Shown piece by piece: positions 10,077 to 20,689 of a stretch of DNA of 64,000 bases (its first letter is position 1; every line of letters starts with the position of its first letter). The stretch lies in NCBI GenBank assembly GCA_026826555.1, contig JAKSZT010000142.1, positions 2,853,298-2,917,297 of the forward strand, in the 5' to 3' direction. Position numbers and translations under genes: made by a program. Origin of the DNA: Tolypeutes matacus (lineage: Eukaryota; Chordata; Mammalia; Cingulata; Chlamyphoridae). The notes below the pieces were generated by a model. That model had not been told where the DNA came from. It worked only from the letters and a program-made list of their open reading frames with translations, and did no database searches.

Positions 10077-11404
10077 CCAAGTGCCAACTGGCAACACAAC
10101 TGGAAAAAGACCTTGAATAAAAGGGGGAAATGGTAAAGACAAATGAGTTCAATTGGCTAAGAGACTTCAAAGAGAGTCGGGAGGTCATCCCAGAGGTAAC
10201 TCTTACGCACACCTCAGTAGGAGCTCATAGAACATCTAAGTGCCTATCACCCCACTCAGTGGGGTTCCTGAGAGCTCCGGAGACACCCTGGTCCTATATA
10301 AGGGGGGATAGCCCCAGAGACTGATGCCTTATCAGTGGGTTCTATTTTGGAATCTGTGCTCCTGAGAGTGACAGAATTAGACTCAAATAAGTCCTCCCTG
10401 CACATGTTTCACCAGTCCCTTCTATTCAAACCTACATGTGGTGCTGGAGTTTCTTAGGTATACTTCCAGAGACTGGAGCCTCCCGCCTACCTATGTGCCA
10501 GGTTTGCAGGAAATCTAGGTGGAACTGCAACTCCTACCCTATAGCTCAATGGACTCATCCATGTCACCTGGTGAGGAGACAACGATGGGAAATGGCCATC
10601 CCAGGGAATGGAGAGGGCCTGCATCTGCAGGCAGGATCATCCCACCCACCATATCCATGGGATATAAGCCCTCTCTCACTTGGAGTTGGAGTGGACATCA
10701 CCATCCCAGTCGCCTCTGGATTGGGGGAAGAACTATGGACTAGAGTGGACTTGATGGTATTCTCTTGCTCACATATGGTGATTCTTGCAATGCAAGAAAT
10801 TATAACAATGAGGTGGAGCCAGTGGCCACTTGACAGTTTTTGGGTAGGGAGGGGATGAGCAGTTGAAATACAGTGGCTTCTTTGGGAGTTGGAGGTTGTC
10901 CTGAGTACTGTTGTGGCAATGGATGTAGGCCATTTTAAATCAGCACACACCACTCAGAACTGAGTGGGAGAGAGTGTGGTCTACAGTGTGAACTGTGGTC
11001 TATGGTTGGTGGCAAGGCTCCAGGATGTGTAAGTTCATTGAGGTTGGTGGGCCACACTTGTGGGAGATGTTTGTGTGGGATGTGGTGGGAGGTGTGGGAG
11101 GTGGGCAACATGGGAATCCCAGTGGGTTCCGTGTAATATTTTAGGTAATCTAAACACCTCTTAAAATATATGTATATATATAACATTTTTGTAAGCAAAT
11201 ACACATATATGCACATATATTTATATATCATTATGCAAAAATAAATAAATAAATAAATAAAAAATAAAAAAATAAAAGCAAAAAAAAAAAAAGAAATAAA
11301 TGTTGATGAGATATGGAAGGAAAGGAATACATTTTGTAAAATGTTTCAGTGAAGCTCATGGCTGACTTTTAACTAGTAGTAGTAATTTTAAAATTTGCCA
11401 GCAT

Positions 11405-12003
11405 ATATGCTGTATATTTTTTTATCACCTCTTAACCTTTCATTCATATTTCCCAAGCAATCCTTTCCTTTGGGCAAAATGATTTGTTTTAACATCACAG
11501 AGATTCCATTTGTGACATTCTATCAACAATACTAAAGTGAGAAAAATCATCTAATTCAATTTATTTCCTGTGAAAGAATATTTTTTAGGTTACAGAAACC
11601 TGACTAGGTTTCAGATATTTGCTCTTCAGTTTGACATAGATGCCTTGCCCTCTTGTTCCATAGGGTTTTTAAAATGATATTTAAAATGTGAATAAAGATG
11701 ATCTAGTGTACAGCAAGAATCTTGTCCACTGAATAAATCCTGAAGGACCACACATAAGTGAAGATAAGTGGAGCAAAATATAATATAACCACAGTGATGT
11801 GGGCAGTCAATGTGAAGTTGGCCCCTGCCATGCTGGCAGAGGAACAATTTCTAACCGTGATAAGTATCACAGTGAAAGAGATGACCAGGAGGAGAAAGGA
11901 GCGCTTACAAAAAAAGCTGTTATTTGCAGCTACTACTAGGCTGAAAACATGTCTGAATATGAAAGCCAACTTGGTCACTGAAGGGAGGTCACAGAAAAAA
12001 ATA
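11405..12003 (-). pseudogene. OR pseudogene 1, C-terminal half (TM5-TM7)
   Basis: The minus-strand frame ending about 11,626 reads as an odorant receptor from extracellular loop 2 onward: FFCDLPSVTKLA (start of TM5), SFTVILITVR (TM5/IL3), HITVVILYFAPLIFTYV (TM6, with the OR signature H..VV.L...P.IF.Y) and SVDKILAV (start of TM7). It then frameshifts before the NP.IY end of TM7. This is the second part of the gene whose first part lies at 14,190-14,700; L1 'B' separates them. Positions below ~11,620 are 3' flank, alignable with 29,650-29,880. Family features resemble OR4. It is non-functional. Confidence 0.85.
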
Positions 12004-12012
12004 TCAACTAGA

Positions 12013-14180
12013 ACAGCCAGCAAGATGGCGTCAGAGTAAGGAGCTCATAGAGTTAGCTCAAGCTACAGGCAGTTAGTAATCATCCAGAGGGATATAAAGC
12101 ACCTGTTAGGGGCTCCAGAAGACCAGAAGAGCATCCTGCAACATCCTTGAAAGAATGGAAGTTGGAGACTGCTCATCTGCATAGAAGATTCATAAGTAGC
12201 GTGCTCCCTACCCCAGAGGCCTGTGCCCATCCTCCATTTACAGTGAAGCCACCTCAGGAGCTATTCTGCAGCTGGAATTGGGAGCTCCACTCCCAATTCC
12301 ACTCCCAAATTGGGCACCAGCTTCAGCTACTGACTAGTAAATTCGAAGGTCTAAAGTATAATCCTAAGAACAGCTAAAGTTTGAACCTGTCCAAGTCAGA
12401 AAGAGGTTGGTAGCCACCATTTTAAATCAGACTCCAGACACGAGGGGAAGCAGGACAGACTGAAAATCACAGTGCTGGTAGGGACTGGCTTCTTTCTAAC
12501 CAGATCATATTGAACCTCTAGCCTAAGCCCCAGCCCCACTTCTGGCAGGGAGGAAGCTGGAGTGACCTGTGCTAGTCTGTCTAGGAAAATACAGGCCACA
12601 CCACGGAGGCCTGGGATCATCCTACTGTGGTGGCACAAGCTGCCTGAGGAGTTATTCTGTGGGTGGAACTGGAAGCTCCATTTCCCAAAAACATGGGAGG
12701 ACTTTAAATCATATCACCTAGCTACAGTGGTAGAAATAGCATGGTTCTGGCATAAAGACAGACGCATAGACCAATGGAACAAAATTGATGGTTCAGAAAC
12801 AGACCCTCACATCTATGGTCAAGTGATTTTTGACAAGCTTATCAAACCCATCCAGCTCAGGCAGAACAGCCCATTCAACAAATTGTGCTGGTAGAACTAG
12901 ATATCCATAGCCAAAAGAAGAAAAGAGGACCCCTATCTCACACCTTATACAAAAATTATCTCTAAAAGGAACAAAAACCTAAAAATAAAAGCAAGAACCA
13001 TAAAGTTTCTAGAAGAAAATGTAAAAAAATATCTTCAAGACATGGGGTAGGTGGTGGATGCTTAAAGGAGATAATAGGAGGACTGAGATGTACTACTGAT
13101 GTTTACTGTACGTAGAAGTTTTAATTAACTTTACTGTAAAAGTGTTGAAATGTATAGGGTTGATGGTAACACATTGTAGTAACAACTTTTTTATAAATGG
13201 GAATGTGGCTGAAAGGGTAGTCTAGAGAAGTAAATGCCAACTGACAAAAAGCTAGAGAATAATCTAGGAACTGAATAACATAGTAAACCCAGGGATGGAT
13301 GAGAATTGTGGTTGATGGTAGAGATGCAAGAGCTAGAGCAAATGTAAATCACTATTGTAGGGTGGTGGGAATATGGAGAAGCATGGGAAAAATAAAACTG
13401 AAGTGATCTATGGACTGTGGTTAACAGTAATAATGTAATATTCATGCTAAAGTTGTACTGTGTTGATAATGGGATAGTATGGAAAAAGTGTGCCAAATGC
13501 ATGCTGTGGACCTGGTAATAATCTGATGATATTATCTTATCAGTTATTATCTGTAACAAATGTTCCACCATGGTGTGGTGTGTTGATAGAGGGGTGTTGT
13601 GTGGGAATTCTGCACATGTGCATGATTGCTTTGAAAATTTACAACTTCTGTCATTAAAATATATTTAAAACATAATAATAGGATGGGTTGGGGGAAAAAT
13701 ACACCAAATGTAAGATAAGGACTATAATTAGTAGTAAGAGTTTGATAATATTCTTTCGTAATTTGTAACAAATGTTTCATAGCATGCAAGGTGGTGGTGG
13801 TGGGTTGATGTATGGGATCCCTGTATGATGTTATGCATATTTGCTTTGTAAGTTCACAACATTTACTATATACTTATTGTTTATGTATGTTCATGTATAA
13901 ATGATATAAAAATAATAATAGTAATAATAGGATAGGTTGGGGGAAAAATACACCAAAAGTAAAATACTTTGGATAATAGTAATATTTTGAGGATGCTGTT
14001 TAATCATTAGTTAAAAATGTTTAACAACAATGCAAGGTATTGGTGATAGAGTGAGGTATGAGAGCCCTGTATTATGTTACGTTTGCTTGTTTTGTAAGTT
14101 CACAACTAATACTATATAGTTATTGTTTATGTATGTTTATGTATGCATGATATTCTTCAATAAATGAAAAAAAAAAGCTG
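12013..14180 (+). mobile_element. L1 'B': 5' UTR joined directly to the ORF2 C-terminus, inside OR pseudogene 1
   Basis: The 9-bp duplication 'tcaactaga' (12,004-12,012 and 14,181-14,189) brackets a short L1. The 5' UTR (12,013 to ~12,692) opens 'cagccagcaagatggcg' and contains two monomer-like repeats (anchors 12,258 and 12,649). At ~12,693 it jumps to the ORF2 C-terminal coding region ('ctttaaatcatatcaccta'), which runs with stops to ~13,075. ORF1, the endonuclease and the reverse transcriptase are missing. The 3' UTR (~13,080-14,165) holds three related units and ends in an A-rich tail. The insertion splits the OR codons for the loop before TM5. Confidence 0.85.
13475..14165 (+). repeat. 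Three tandem units in the 3' UTR of L1 'B'
   Basis: The marker 'ggaaaaa..gtgtgccaaatg' or its variant 'ggggaaaaatacaccaaa' starts at about 13,481, 13,693 and 13,942 (spacing 212 and 249 bp). Each is followed by 'acaaatgtt(t)ca', a TG-rich 'ggtgg/gttg' part, 'gggatccctgta(tgatg)' and 'aagttcacaac'. L1 'D' has two such units (36,847 and 37,056). Confidence 0.75.
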
Positions 14181-14189
14181 TCAACTAGA

Positions 14190-14700
14190 TTAGGACCACA
14201 AGCAAATTAAAGTAAATGCCAAATGGCTAACAGTATGAATGAATCCAACACACCATTGGATGAGGACCAGAATAACACACATGTGGTGGCTCATGATTGT
14301 CATGTAGTGGAGATATTTGCATATAGCAATTTAATAGTCATAGCTATGGATAAAAGAAGCACCATTTCACCACCTCCCAATGGGTGAGAAAAAAAGAAAC
14401 ACTGAGCCACACAGCCTTCAAAAGAACTAGTCTGGCACTCTACCAGAAAGTCAGCAATCATTTTGGTTTTAGGGAAATAGACTAGAAATATATCTGTAAA
14501 AGACATATTTGCAAGGAGAAAGTACATGGGAGTACAAAGGTAGGCATCTGAGATCACAGTGAAGATGGTGAGAAAGTTCCCCAGCAGAATTCCTGTTTAG
14601 AGTAGTAAAAATATGGCAAGCAAGAAAGGTTGGAACACCTTAGGCTAGAGAGTCCCAGCAACACAAATTACATCACTTGAGAATGATTTGTCTTATTCAT
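14190..14700 (-). pseudogene. OR pseudogene 1, N-terminal half (TM1-TM4)
   Basis: From an ATG at 14,698-14,700 the minus strand reads MNKTNHSQVM, then a TAA at codon 11 where OR proteins have Glu (..EFVLLG). After a frameshift it continues with CTPMYFLLANMSFTDIF (the OR PMYFL..LS. motif), KTKMIADFLV, and SSFEGCVAQCFFF (TM3 with its disulphide Cys). The MAYDRY motif is destroyed by a frameshift and a stop, then TIMS and CGPNLVD lead to the L1 'B' insertion point. The C-terminal half lies at 11,626-12,003. OR2 at 29,889-30,758 is its paralogue. The sequence style (KMI.DFL, FEGC.AQ, TIMS) suggests OR4. The 5' stop and the lost DRY motif rule out function. Confidence 0.88.
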
Positions 14701-17559
14701 TGATTTTGGAAGGAACTTAATCTTTACTCCCTTGTATAGGAGAGAATAAGTTACCAATCAATGAACAGAACACAAGATTGATTACCCAATTTTACTTCAG
14801 TCTTTAGGAATTCTCATTCTACTCAAGTACATATCTAGATTTTCAGGCATCTGTAACAATTATAGAGACAGCCCCATGTCAATCAAAATGAGACAAATAG
14901 TATCATGATGGGAACACAAATTCTTCTAGTAAAGTGAGGAATTGTTTAAAAGGTCAGTGGTAAGAGTTTCAATCAATTGATTCATTCAGAAAGATGTCAA
15001 TAAGAGGTCAAAACAATCGATATACAAATGAATATCAATATCTGAAAGTTGTTTTCATTTCACAGAAATCCAATTCAGAATCTAGAGAGTTAAATGTCAT
15101 TTTCCTTCAATAAATTAAGACTTCGTAATAAATGTAAAAGTGTGCACTGGTAACAGAGAATTATAATTTCACAAATTAGTCTTGATTCAGCGTTGTAAGA
15201 CACAAAGTATTCATCTTATATTATTCTATTTAATTACATTTCAAAGGCAGACAGAACTAATCCATGGCATAAGAAGCCAGAATAATGGATATTCTTGAAG
15301 ACAGGAAAGGGATAAGAACAGGGCTTAGGAAAGGCTTCTAAAGTGGTGGTGATGTTTGGTTTCTTTAGTTAAGTTGACACTTGGGGTCTTGGTGGTGCCA
15401 AGAAAAAGATGGGAACTCCTTTTCCTTTCTCTTCATGGGTTCTAATGACCCCATAGTCCTGTAAATCTTGAAATTCTTTTCTCCTTACTAATAAGATTGT
15501 TTTTGGAAATGACTTCTTGAAAAAGTGTCTCCTTCCAGGACTCAGTATTAAAGTAAAGATAAATTTTACATTTTACATCTCAAAGTATTGAAATTATTTC
15601 AATAGAAGAGAGTTTAATTCATCTTTGAGGGGTTTTACCCTCATGTTAAAGGGTTTATGGATAGAACAGGAGGAAGTTTCAGATCACTTCTTTGCTCCAA
15701 AGGAATATATTGTCTGAAGACTAAAAAGATTAATGAGTTTATTACCTGTGCTGTCACTGACTAGCTTGGTCAATTTCAGCAAAGCTCTTAGATCATGTCC
15801 TTCATTTTTTAGAATGTAAGATGAACGTGTTGGGCAACTGAAACTTTATGTTTCTTTCCAATATAAAGACATTCATTTTTGTTCATTCATTCTGATGATT
15901 TTAAATTCTGACTTTACTTGCTGTATGATCTTAAGCAGTTCATTCAGAATGTTGAGAATAATATTAATCTCAAAGAAACATTGAAACCATGTCTTAAAAA
16001 ATACTATATGTGAGCTCCCTATAATCAATTGTTATGACTATATATGCTACATATGTAAAACATTCTTAATAACTTTTATCCAGGTCATAATTTGTACTTT
16101 TCTCATGGTAATTTAAAGTGCTCAAAGATGGTGTGCTCTTACTTAAACTGAAATGATTTTCCTAGTGCTAGATGTGCACAAGAAAAACCAATTTTATATT
16201 ATTTTAGGGTGAATTAATGCATGCATAGAGTGATTTCCAAGATGACTATCAGTCCCTCTTATAAAGATGTCTTTTAAAATTCTCCTCCCACAATACTTAC
16301 ATTTCATAACTATTATGAATGGCAGGTAAAGTGAATTTGTAAATGCCATAATAATAATAATAATCCAGTTCAAAATTAACGTTTTCAGAATCTTTCCTAC
16401 ATTGCCTGCTCTCTCCTCCCCACCTTCTCTCTTTCTTCCCTGCCATTCAATGTATACAAGAGGACAGTGAAGATGCACAGTCCATGGAAATATATTGATG
16501 AATTTCTTTTACTTACTCAAAATGAAATGTAGAAAGTGGACACATTATTTATGAACAATAAGGCTTAGAAAGAGGCTAACATTTTTTGGGAAAAAAAAAA
16601 CTTACCTGGCACTGAAAGGATGAGTCAAAAAGTTTCGTTTTTAAAGAAAATGGTCTCAGGATGTCTATAGCCAGGATGGAATCCCCTCCAGGAATTGAGA
16701 CTAGTCTGCGTACAGTAACCTAGTGGAATCCCCTCCCATTAGAGGAACCCTGGAAACTCTCAAGAATCTAACAGAGGAAAATAGGTTGGAAAAAAGTAAA
16801 AGGCAAATTAAGACTGCAAACAAATTTGCTTATTTCATATGTTGCTTGGAATTTAAAATAAGTGCTGCAACATTCATTTTGTTTATAACAGAGTAAATTA
16901 AGAAAAACGTTAGCCATCAAAATAACTTACAAATGCCTCTTGAAATTAAAACTAATCATTCCTCACTAAGGGTCACATGAAAAGGAATGATTCTTTCTCT
17001 ACCTCCTAATGTATTTATCAGTAAAGTGCTACTTTCCAATTTAACCTCTAGAAATATGACTAGAAGCCTTCAAAAAATTAAAGTATTGAACTCAGTGGAG
17101 AGACTAGCAATCTCAGGTCTAGCTTTGTCAATTAGGCCCTCTTTTTGGGGACTAAAAAACTTTTACTAAAAAATATTAATCAAAAGAACTTTAAAAATAT
17201 TTTAGGAAGTACCAAAAATGATTGTCATATGATTTACGGTTTGTAAAGCCACTGAAGTATCAGGAAATAGAGTCGTTTTTTATCAAAACCATGCTTAGAA
17301 AAATTTTAGGCATGTTGCATCCTTGATCTTCATTTTAAAGTGCAGATAAATATTTTTTTTCCTTTCCAGATATGCATTATGGGTAAATGTCTTATAATTG
17401 AGACAAACTATTTGCCCAGTAATAATATAATGGATTTTATTAGAGTAGTGACACAATTCTTAAATAAAATAATGGATTTTATTAGAGTAGTAACATGATT
17501 CTCATCATCCATGGAGCACACATTACCATAATTATGTTCAGGAAAGGTGATTCTTAATT
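14701..17559. repeat. OR duplication unit 1, 5' flank of the OR (paralogue of 30,759-31,000 and 37,300-39,240)
   Basis: Non-coding, no clear gene. It aligns by eye with unit 2: 'cttctactgagatatat'-like sequence at 14,815 vs 30,870; 'gtgaattaatgcatgcatagag' at 16,210 vs 38,127; 'gaaactctcaagaatct' at 16,753 vs 38,658; 'aggtcacatga' near 16,972 vs 38,873. OR genes usually have untranslated first exons here, but I cannot place one. MIR-like pieces may lie at ~15,745-15,830 and ~15,905-15,990 (low certainty). Confidence 0.65.
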
Positions 17560-17573
17560 TCATTAATTATTTT

Positions 17574-17748
17574 TTTTAAAGATTTTTATTTATTTATTCA
17601 TTTATCCCCCCCTTGCTGCTTGTGCTCACTGGGTCAGCTAACCACGCCCTGCGGGCGGGCTTGCCTTCACCAGGAGGCCCCGGGACCGAACCCGGGGCCT
17701 CCCATATGGTAAACGGGAGCCCTACTGATTGAGCCACAGCCGCTTCCC
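17574..17748 (-). mobile_element. DAS-type SINE (armadillo), tRNA-derived
   Basis: On the minus strand it starts 'gggaagcggctgtggctcaa', has a B box 'gggttcggtccc', a GC-rich middle ('aagcccgcccgcagggcg') and an A-rich tail of 'ataa' units. The TSD is 'tcattaattatttt' (17,560-17,573 and 17,749-17,762). This fits the tRNA-derived DAS SINEs of Dasypus. It is nearly identical to the copy at 24,602-24,780, so both are young. Confidence 0.92.
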
Positions 17749-17762
17749 TCATTAATTATTTT

Positions 17763-18206
17763 ATACTAAGAATGTTCAGTCTTGAAAAAACAGAAACCAT
17801 TCCAAATAATAAGCTTTACAAATTTTAGGGAAATCACCCACTCTACCAGACATTCAGTTTAACTTAAAGGAAGAGTGAAGGTTTTTCTTCTAAACTCTAA
17901 TATTCTATGTTTCTTTGGTTTTTGAAAACATGATTACCAAATAACAAATCTATTCATTGTGAAAAATAATGCAATTTGTTGCTTTGATGGAAATGGCACA
18001 TATAATTGAACAGTTAAAACAAATGTGGTTTTAGAAAAGACACTCAGGCATTATTCACTCTTCAGGATCAGGTATTTGGATAACAGTTATAGACAAAGTG
18101 ATACAAACCCTGAACAGATTAAAGAAGAGGGTGGAGGATAATTGCCTCTCTCTACTCTCTCTTGAATGAATCTAGAAACTAGGAAGGCAAAATGCCATCC
18201 TTGTCC
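17763..18206. repeat. OR duplication unit 1 flank (paralogue of ~39,465-39,643 up to ~17,985)
   Basis: The first ~220 bp align with the stretch just before L1 'E': 'aagctttacaaattttag', 'ttttgaaaacatgatta' and 'aaatctattca' have matches at 39,478, 39,593 and 39,614. The remainder is AT-rich with no recognised feature. Confidence 0.55.
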
Positions 18207-18210
18207 CATA

Positions 18211-18216
<6 letters not shown>

Positions 18217-18244
<28 letters not shown>

Positions 18245-18323
18245 GGGAGGTACCGGGAATCAAACCCCGGTCTCTCCATATGGTAGATGGATGCTGAACC
18301 TCTTGAGCCACATCCGTTTCCCT
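18217..18323 (-). mobile_element. DAS-type SINE, short
   Basis: On the minus strand: 'gaaacggatgtggctcaaga', 'catatggagagaccgg' and B box 'gggtttgattccc', ending in a pure A tract (the T30 run at 18,213-18,241). TSD 'catacctttt' at 18,207-18,216 and 18,324-18,333. It lacks the GC-rich middle of the copies at 17.6 and 24.6 kb, so it belongs to a different DAS subfamily. Confidence 0.88.
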
Positions 18324-18333
18324 CATACCTTTT

Positions 18334-18605
18334 AATATCTATACAGACCTATCAATGATCATAGTTTTTCTGTATCCATGATTGAGAAGACTGGCTTAAG
18401 TGTAATCCCTTCTGCCCTCTACAGTATCATAATTCTTAGCACGCAAATAGAAGAAAATCGTGAGAATTATTAGAAACAAATTACTTATTTTACATTATAG
18501 ATTTTAGTTCTGAAGGTAAGTAATGATATATATATGCTGGGGACAAAATAAACACCCAAATAGAAGGGGAGTTTTGAACAGGGCAGAGAGTCAGAGAGGG
18601 ATAGA

Positions 18606-18660
<55 letters not shown>

Positions 18661-20058
18661 GCATGAGGTTTTATATCATGTTAGATAAAGTGGTGATAGT
18701 ATTTATTACTCTCTTATGAGTTATTTAAATTTTCCTGAAAAACAATGGTTTCCAAAAATTCCCTAAACCCTTACAATACCTATATTTTTAATATCTAAGA
18801 AAAAGTTTTCTGATTTTCATTTTTATTATAATGTAAATAATTAAAAACCCTCTGCACAATAACTTCATTTAATCTATGAATACTATTGTTACAGTCCAAG
18901 TTAATATCATGTTTTATTTCTTCTTAATATATGAGGTAGGCATGTGCTAATAAAAGACGTTGTCAATCTTCTCCTCACCAGCTTAGAAAACATATTTCAA
19001 TTATGGCCAAAGCTATTTTCATGTATAATTCTAATTGCAGTGTTGATTATGTAATAGGAATATGTGGAGTATGGAATGGTCACTCAGAATTCCTTGGACT
19101 ATTCTCAGACTTTCCAGCATCCTCTTTGTTTAATGTACCATTTGCACTCTAGTTGACAGTGTACATCAGAGCTAAAAGTGATTTTGTCATTTTTATTTTC
19201 AATATTTTTAAATCATAGAACACATTATAAGATAATTTCACCACTACTGTTTAAGAACAACTTTGATTAATGGAAAATTAATCTTACATTAATCTCCAAC
19301 ACTAAAATGTGACAATAGAGCTCTGAAAAAGTAGGACATGTGTAATTTTTCTTGTTCTTAAAAATTTCCATTCTTTTAAGACTAGACAAAAGAAAGCAAC
19401 AAAGGACACCATACTGATCATTATTTTGCATTGCGTTCCTTTTTCATTCCATTGGGTTTATATAGTCAATAAATATTTTTTAATGAATAGCTAAACCTTC
19501 TCTCAATAGAAGGCATAAAATGAATGGATTAAAGACATACAATGTGGTTGAATGTGTTTCTATTCATTGGATTATGATCCTATTCCTATCAGCCTGCCTA
19601 TAAGCTAGAGCAGCAGGGAATTCACTGGCAAAGAAGATACCATAAATTTACATTTTTCAGATGGAGTTTCCAATTTGACCGAAGAAAGCTTATCTCCCCT
19701 CTGCTGCCTTATAGTCATTAAGTTTGCATCTAGAAGGCAGTTTGCTCATTATCTCTCTATTAAAGCAAATATGTCAAAATGCATTTATAATACTTGTACA
19801 TTATAGTAATTCTCCCAGCCCTTATTTTCTCCAATTCTACTATATTCTCTCCATTTGCCTGTGATTTTGATTCTGAGAATACTAGCAATACTCTCTTTAT
19901 TAATATTTTAAGGCTTAGATATTGGAGAATATTCTCCATCTTGTTACCATTATGCTTCCTCTAAATCCACTAACTGAATACTTTCATTTGAAAAAATCAA
20001 TAAGAATAAAATTTTTATAAAAAAAGAAAATTAATTTAAACTGAATGAAATTTAATTT
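18334..20058. other. Inter-OR spacer, no gene recognised; includes the paralogue of 1-480
   Basis: AT-rich non-coding DNA. The part 19,498-19,990 is the paralogue of the first 480 bp of the window and probably marks the end of duplication unit 1. An (AG)n run lies at 18,605-18,657. Nothing else was recognised. Confidence 0.55.
18605..18657 (+). repeat. (AG)n microsatellite
   Basis: About 23 uninterrupted AG units preceded by 'gagaggga' variants. It is likely polymorphic in length. Confidence 0.95.
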
Positions 20059-20071
20059 AAATACAACTGAA

Positions 20072-20251
20072 GGGAGCAGAGATGGCTCAAGCGATTAGGC
20101 GCCTGTCTCCTACATGGGAGGTACCAGGTTCAGTTCCCAGTGCTTCCTATAAAGACCAGTACACAACAAACAGACCAAGCAAATGCAAACCACAAGGGAG
20201 TGGGGAGAAATAAATTAAAAAAACACAAATATTTAAAATAAATAAATAAAT
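20072..20251 (+). mobile_element. DAS-type SINE
   Basis: Starts 'gggagcagagatggctcaag', with A-box-like and B-box-like (ccaggttcagttccca) tRNA parts, a body 'caaatgcaaaccacaaggga' and a tail of 'aaataaat' units. Perfect TSD 'aaatacaactgaa' at 20,059-20,071 and 20,252-20,264. Confidence 0.9.
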
Positions 20252-20264
20252 AAATACAACTGAA

Positions 20265-20689
20265 TAAAATGTGCATACTCCTTAATGCCATTATATAAAT
20301 GTATGCATGAAACTACTATATGCTCTTTTACAATTGGAAATATCATAAAATTATATGAATATAATTCATTAAAATTTAAATGCAATTTTATTATAATGAA
20401 GTTTTCAAAAACTTCATAAATATGAAAAATCTTTTACATAATAAATACAACAGATGGCTATAAACTATATTTAAATTTTCATAAAATCTAAACTCAGAAA
20501 TATTAAATTTTGTAAGAAGCAAACCAAAGATTAGATAAAATATTTATAATTGTTGACTTGAGAATTAGGATTTTCTTTTAACTTATTGATAGTTTCCAAT
20601 TTTATACAATGAACTCACTTAAATTATGATAAATTTATGTGAATTTGCATGGTGTTATATACTAAAGGTTTCATGAATTACAATTATAT
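20265..20689. other. AT-rich non-coding DNA, nothing recognised
   Basis: Very A+T-rich stretch between the SINE and the 3' end of L1 'C', with no supported feature. Confidence 0.5.

Larger units (their letters stand above)
6789..11290 (+). mobile_element. L1 'A': complete ends, ORF1 intact, ORF2 cut to the endonuclease
   Basis: A 4,502-bp LINE-1 insertion bounded by a perfect 16-bp TSD 'aagaaataaatgttga' (6,773-6,788 and 11,291-11,306). Order: 5' UTR beginning 'aagaggcaagatggcg' (6,789-7,787), ORF1 (7,788-8,768), a 64-bp gap, the first ~320 codons of ORF2 (8,833-9,798), then a sudden change at about 9,790 to the distal L1 3' UTR, which ends in an A-rich tail. The reverse transcriptase and cysteine-rich regions (about 3 kb) are absent. 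The 3' UTR (9,800-11,290) has paralogues here at 45,690, 53,800, 55,760 and, reversed, 59,500-60,790. A U4 retrocopy sits in it at 10,004-10,076. The element is among the least decayed in the window. Confidence 0.92.
5078..11387 (+). pseudogene. THAP12: THAP12 (PRKRIR) processed pseudogene, 5'-truncated and split by an L1
   Basis: Broken frames from about 5,160 to the stop at 6,439-6,441 translate to the C-terminal half of THAP12 (formerly PRKRIR/p52rIPK), a THAP-domain protein derived from a hAT transposase. Recognisable blocks are QWTGRHDA (5,431), CLDGIN (5,500), LNEVMEN (5,718), DMYRSDLP (6,034), LHCWRIKWKHRGKDIELP (6,079) and LTDQRSS (6,286). The THAP zinc finger is absent because the copy is 5'-truncated. 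Frameshifts and stops interrupt it, and no introns are seen. Probable duplications flank it: 'ttaaaattgctagcat' at 5,062-5,077 and 'ttaaaatttgccagcat' at 11,388-11,404. The OR paralogue near 29,615 has this sequence once, as an empty site. The L1 at 6,789-11,290 sits in the 3' UTR at the AATAAA signal. It is a dead retrocopy. Confidence 0.85.

Noticed and set aside
11161..11280. CRISPR-like or short regular repeat
   Set aside because: It is the (TA)n and (AATA)n tail of L1 'A'; there are no spacers, and the window is animal DNA.
17574..17748. tRNA gene
   Set aside because: The tRNA-like A and B boxes belong to a SINE head with an A-rich tail and TSDs; no cloverleaf is complete.
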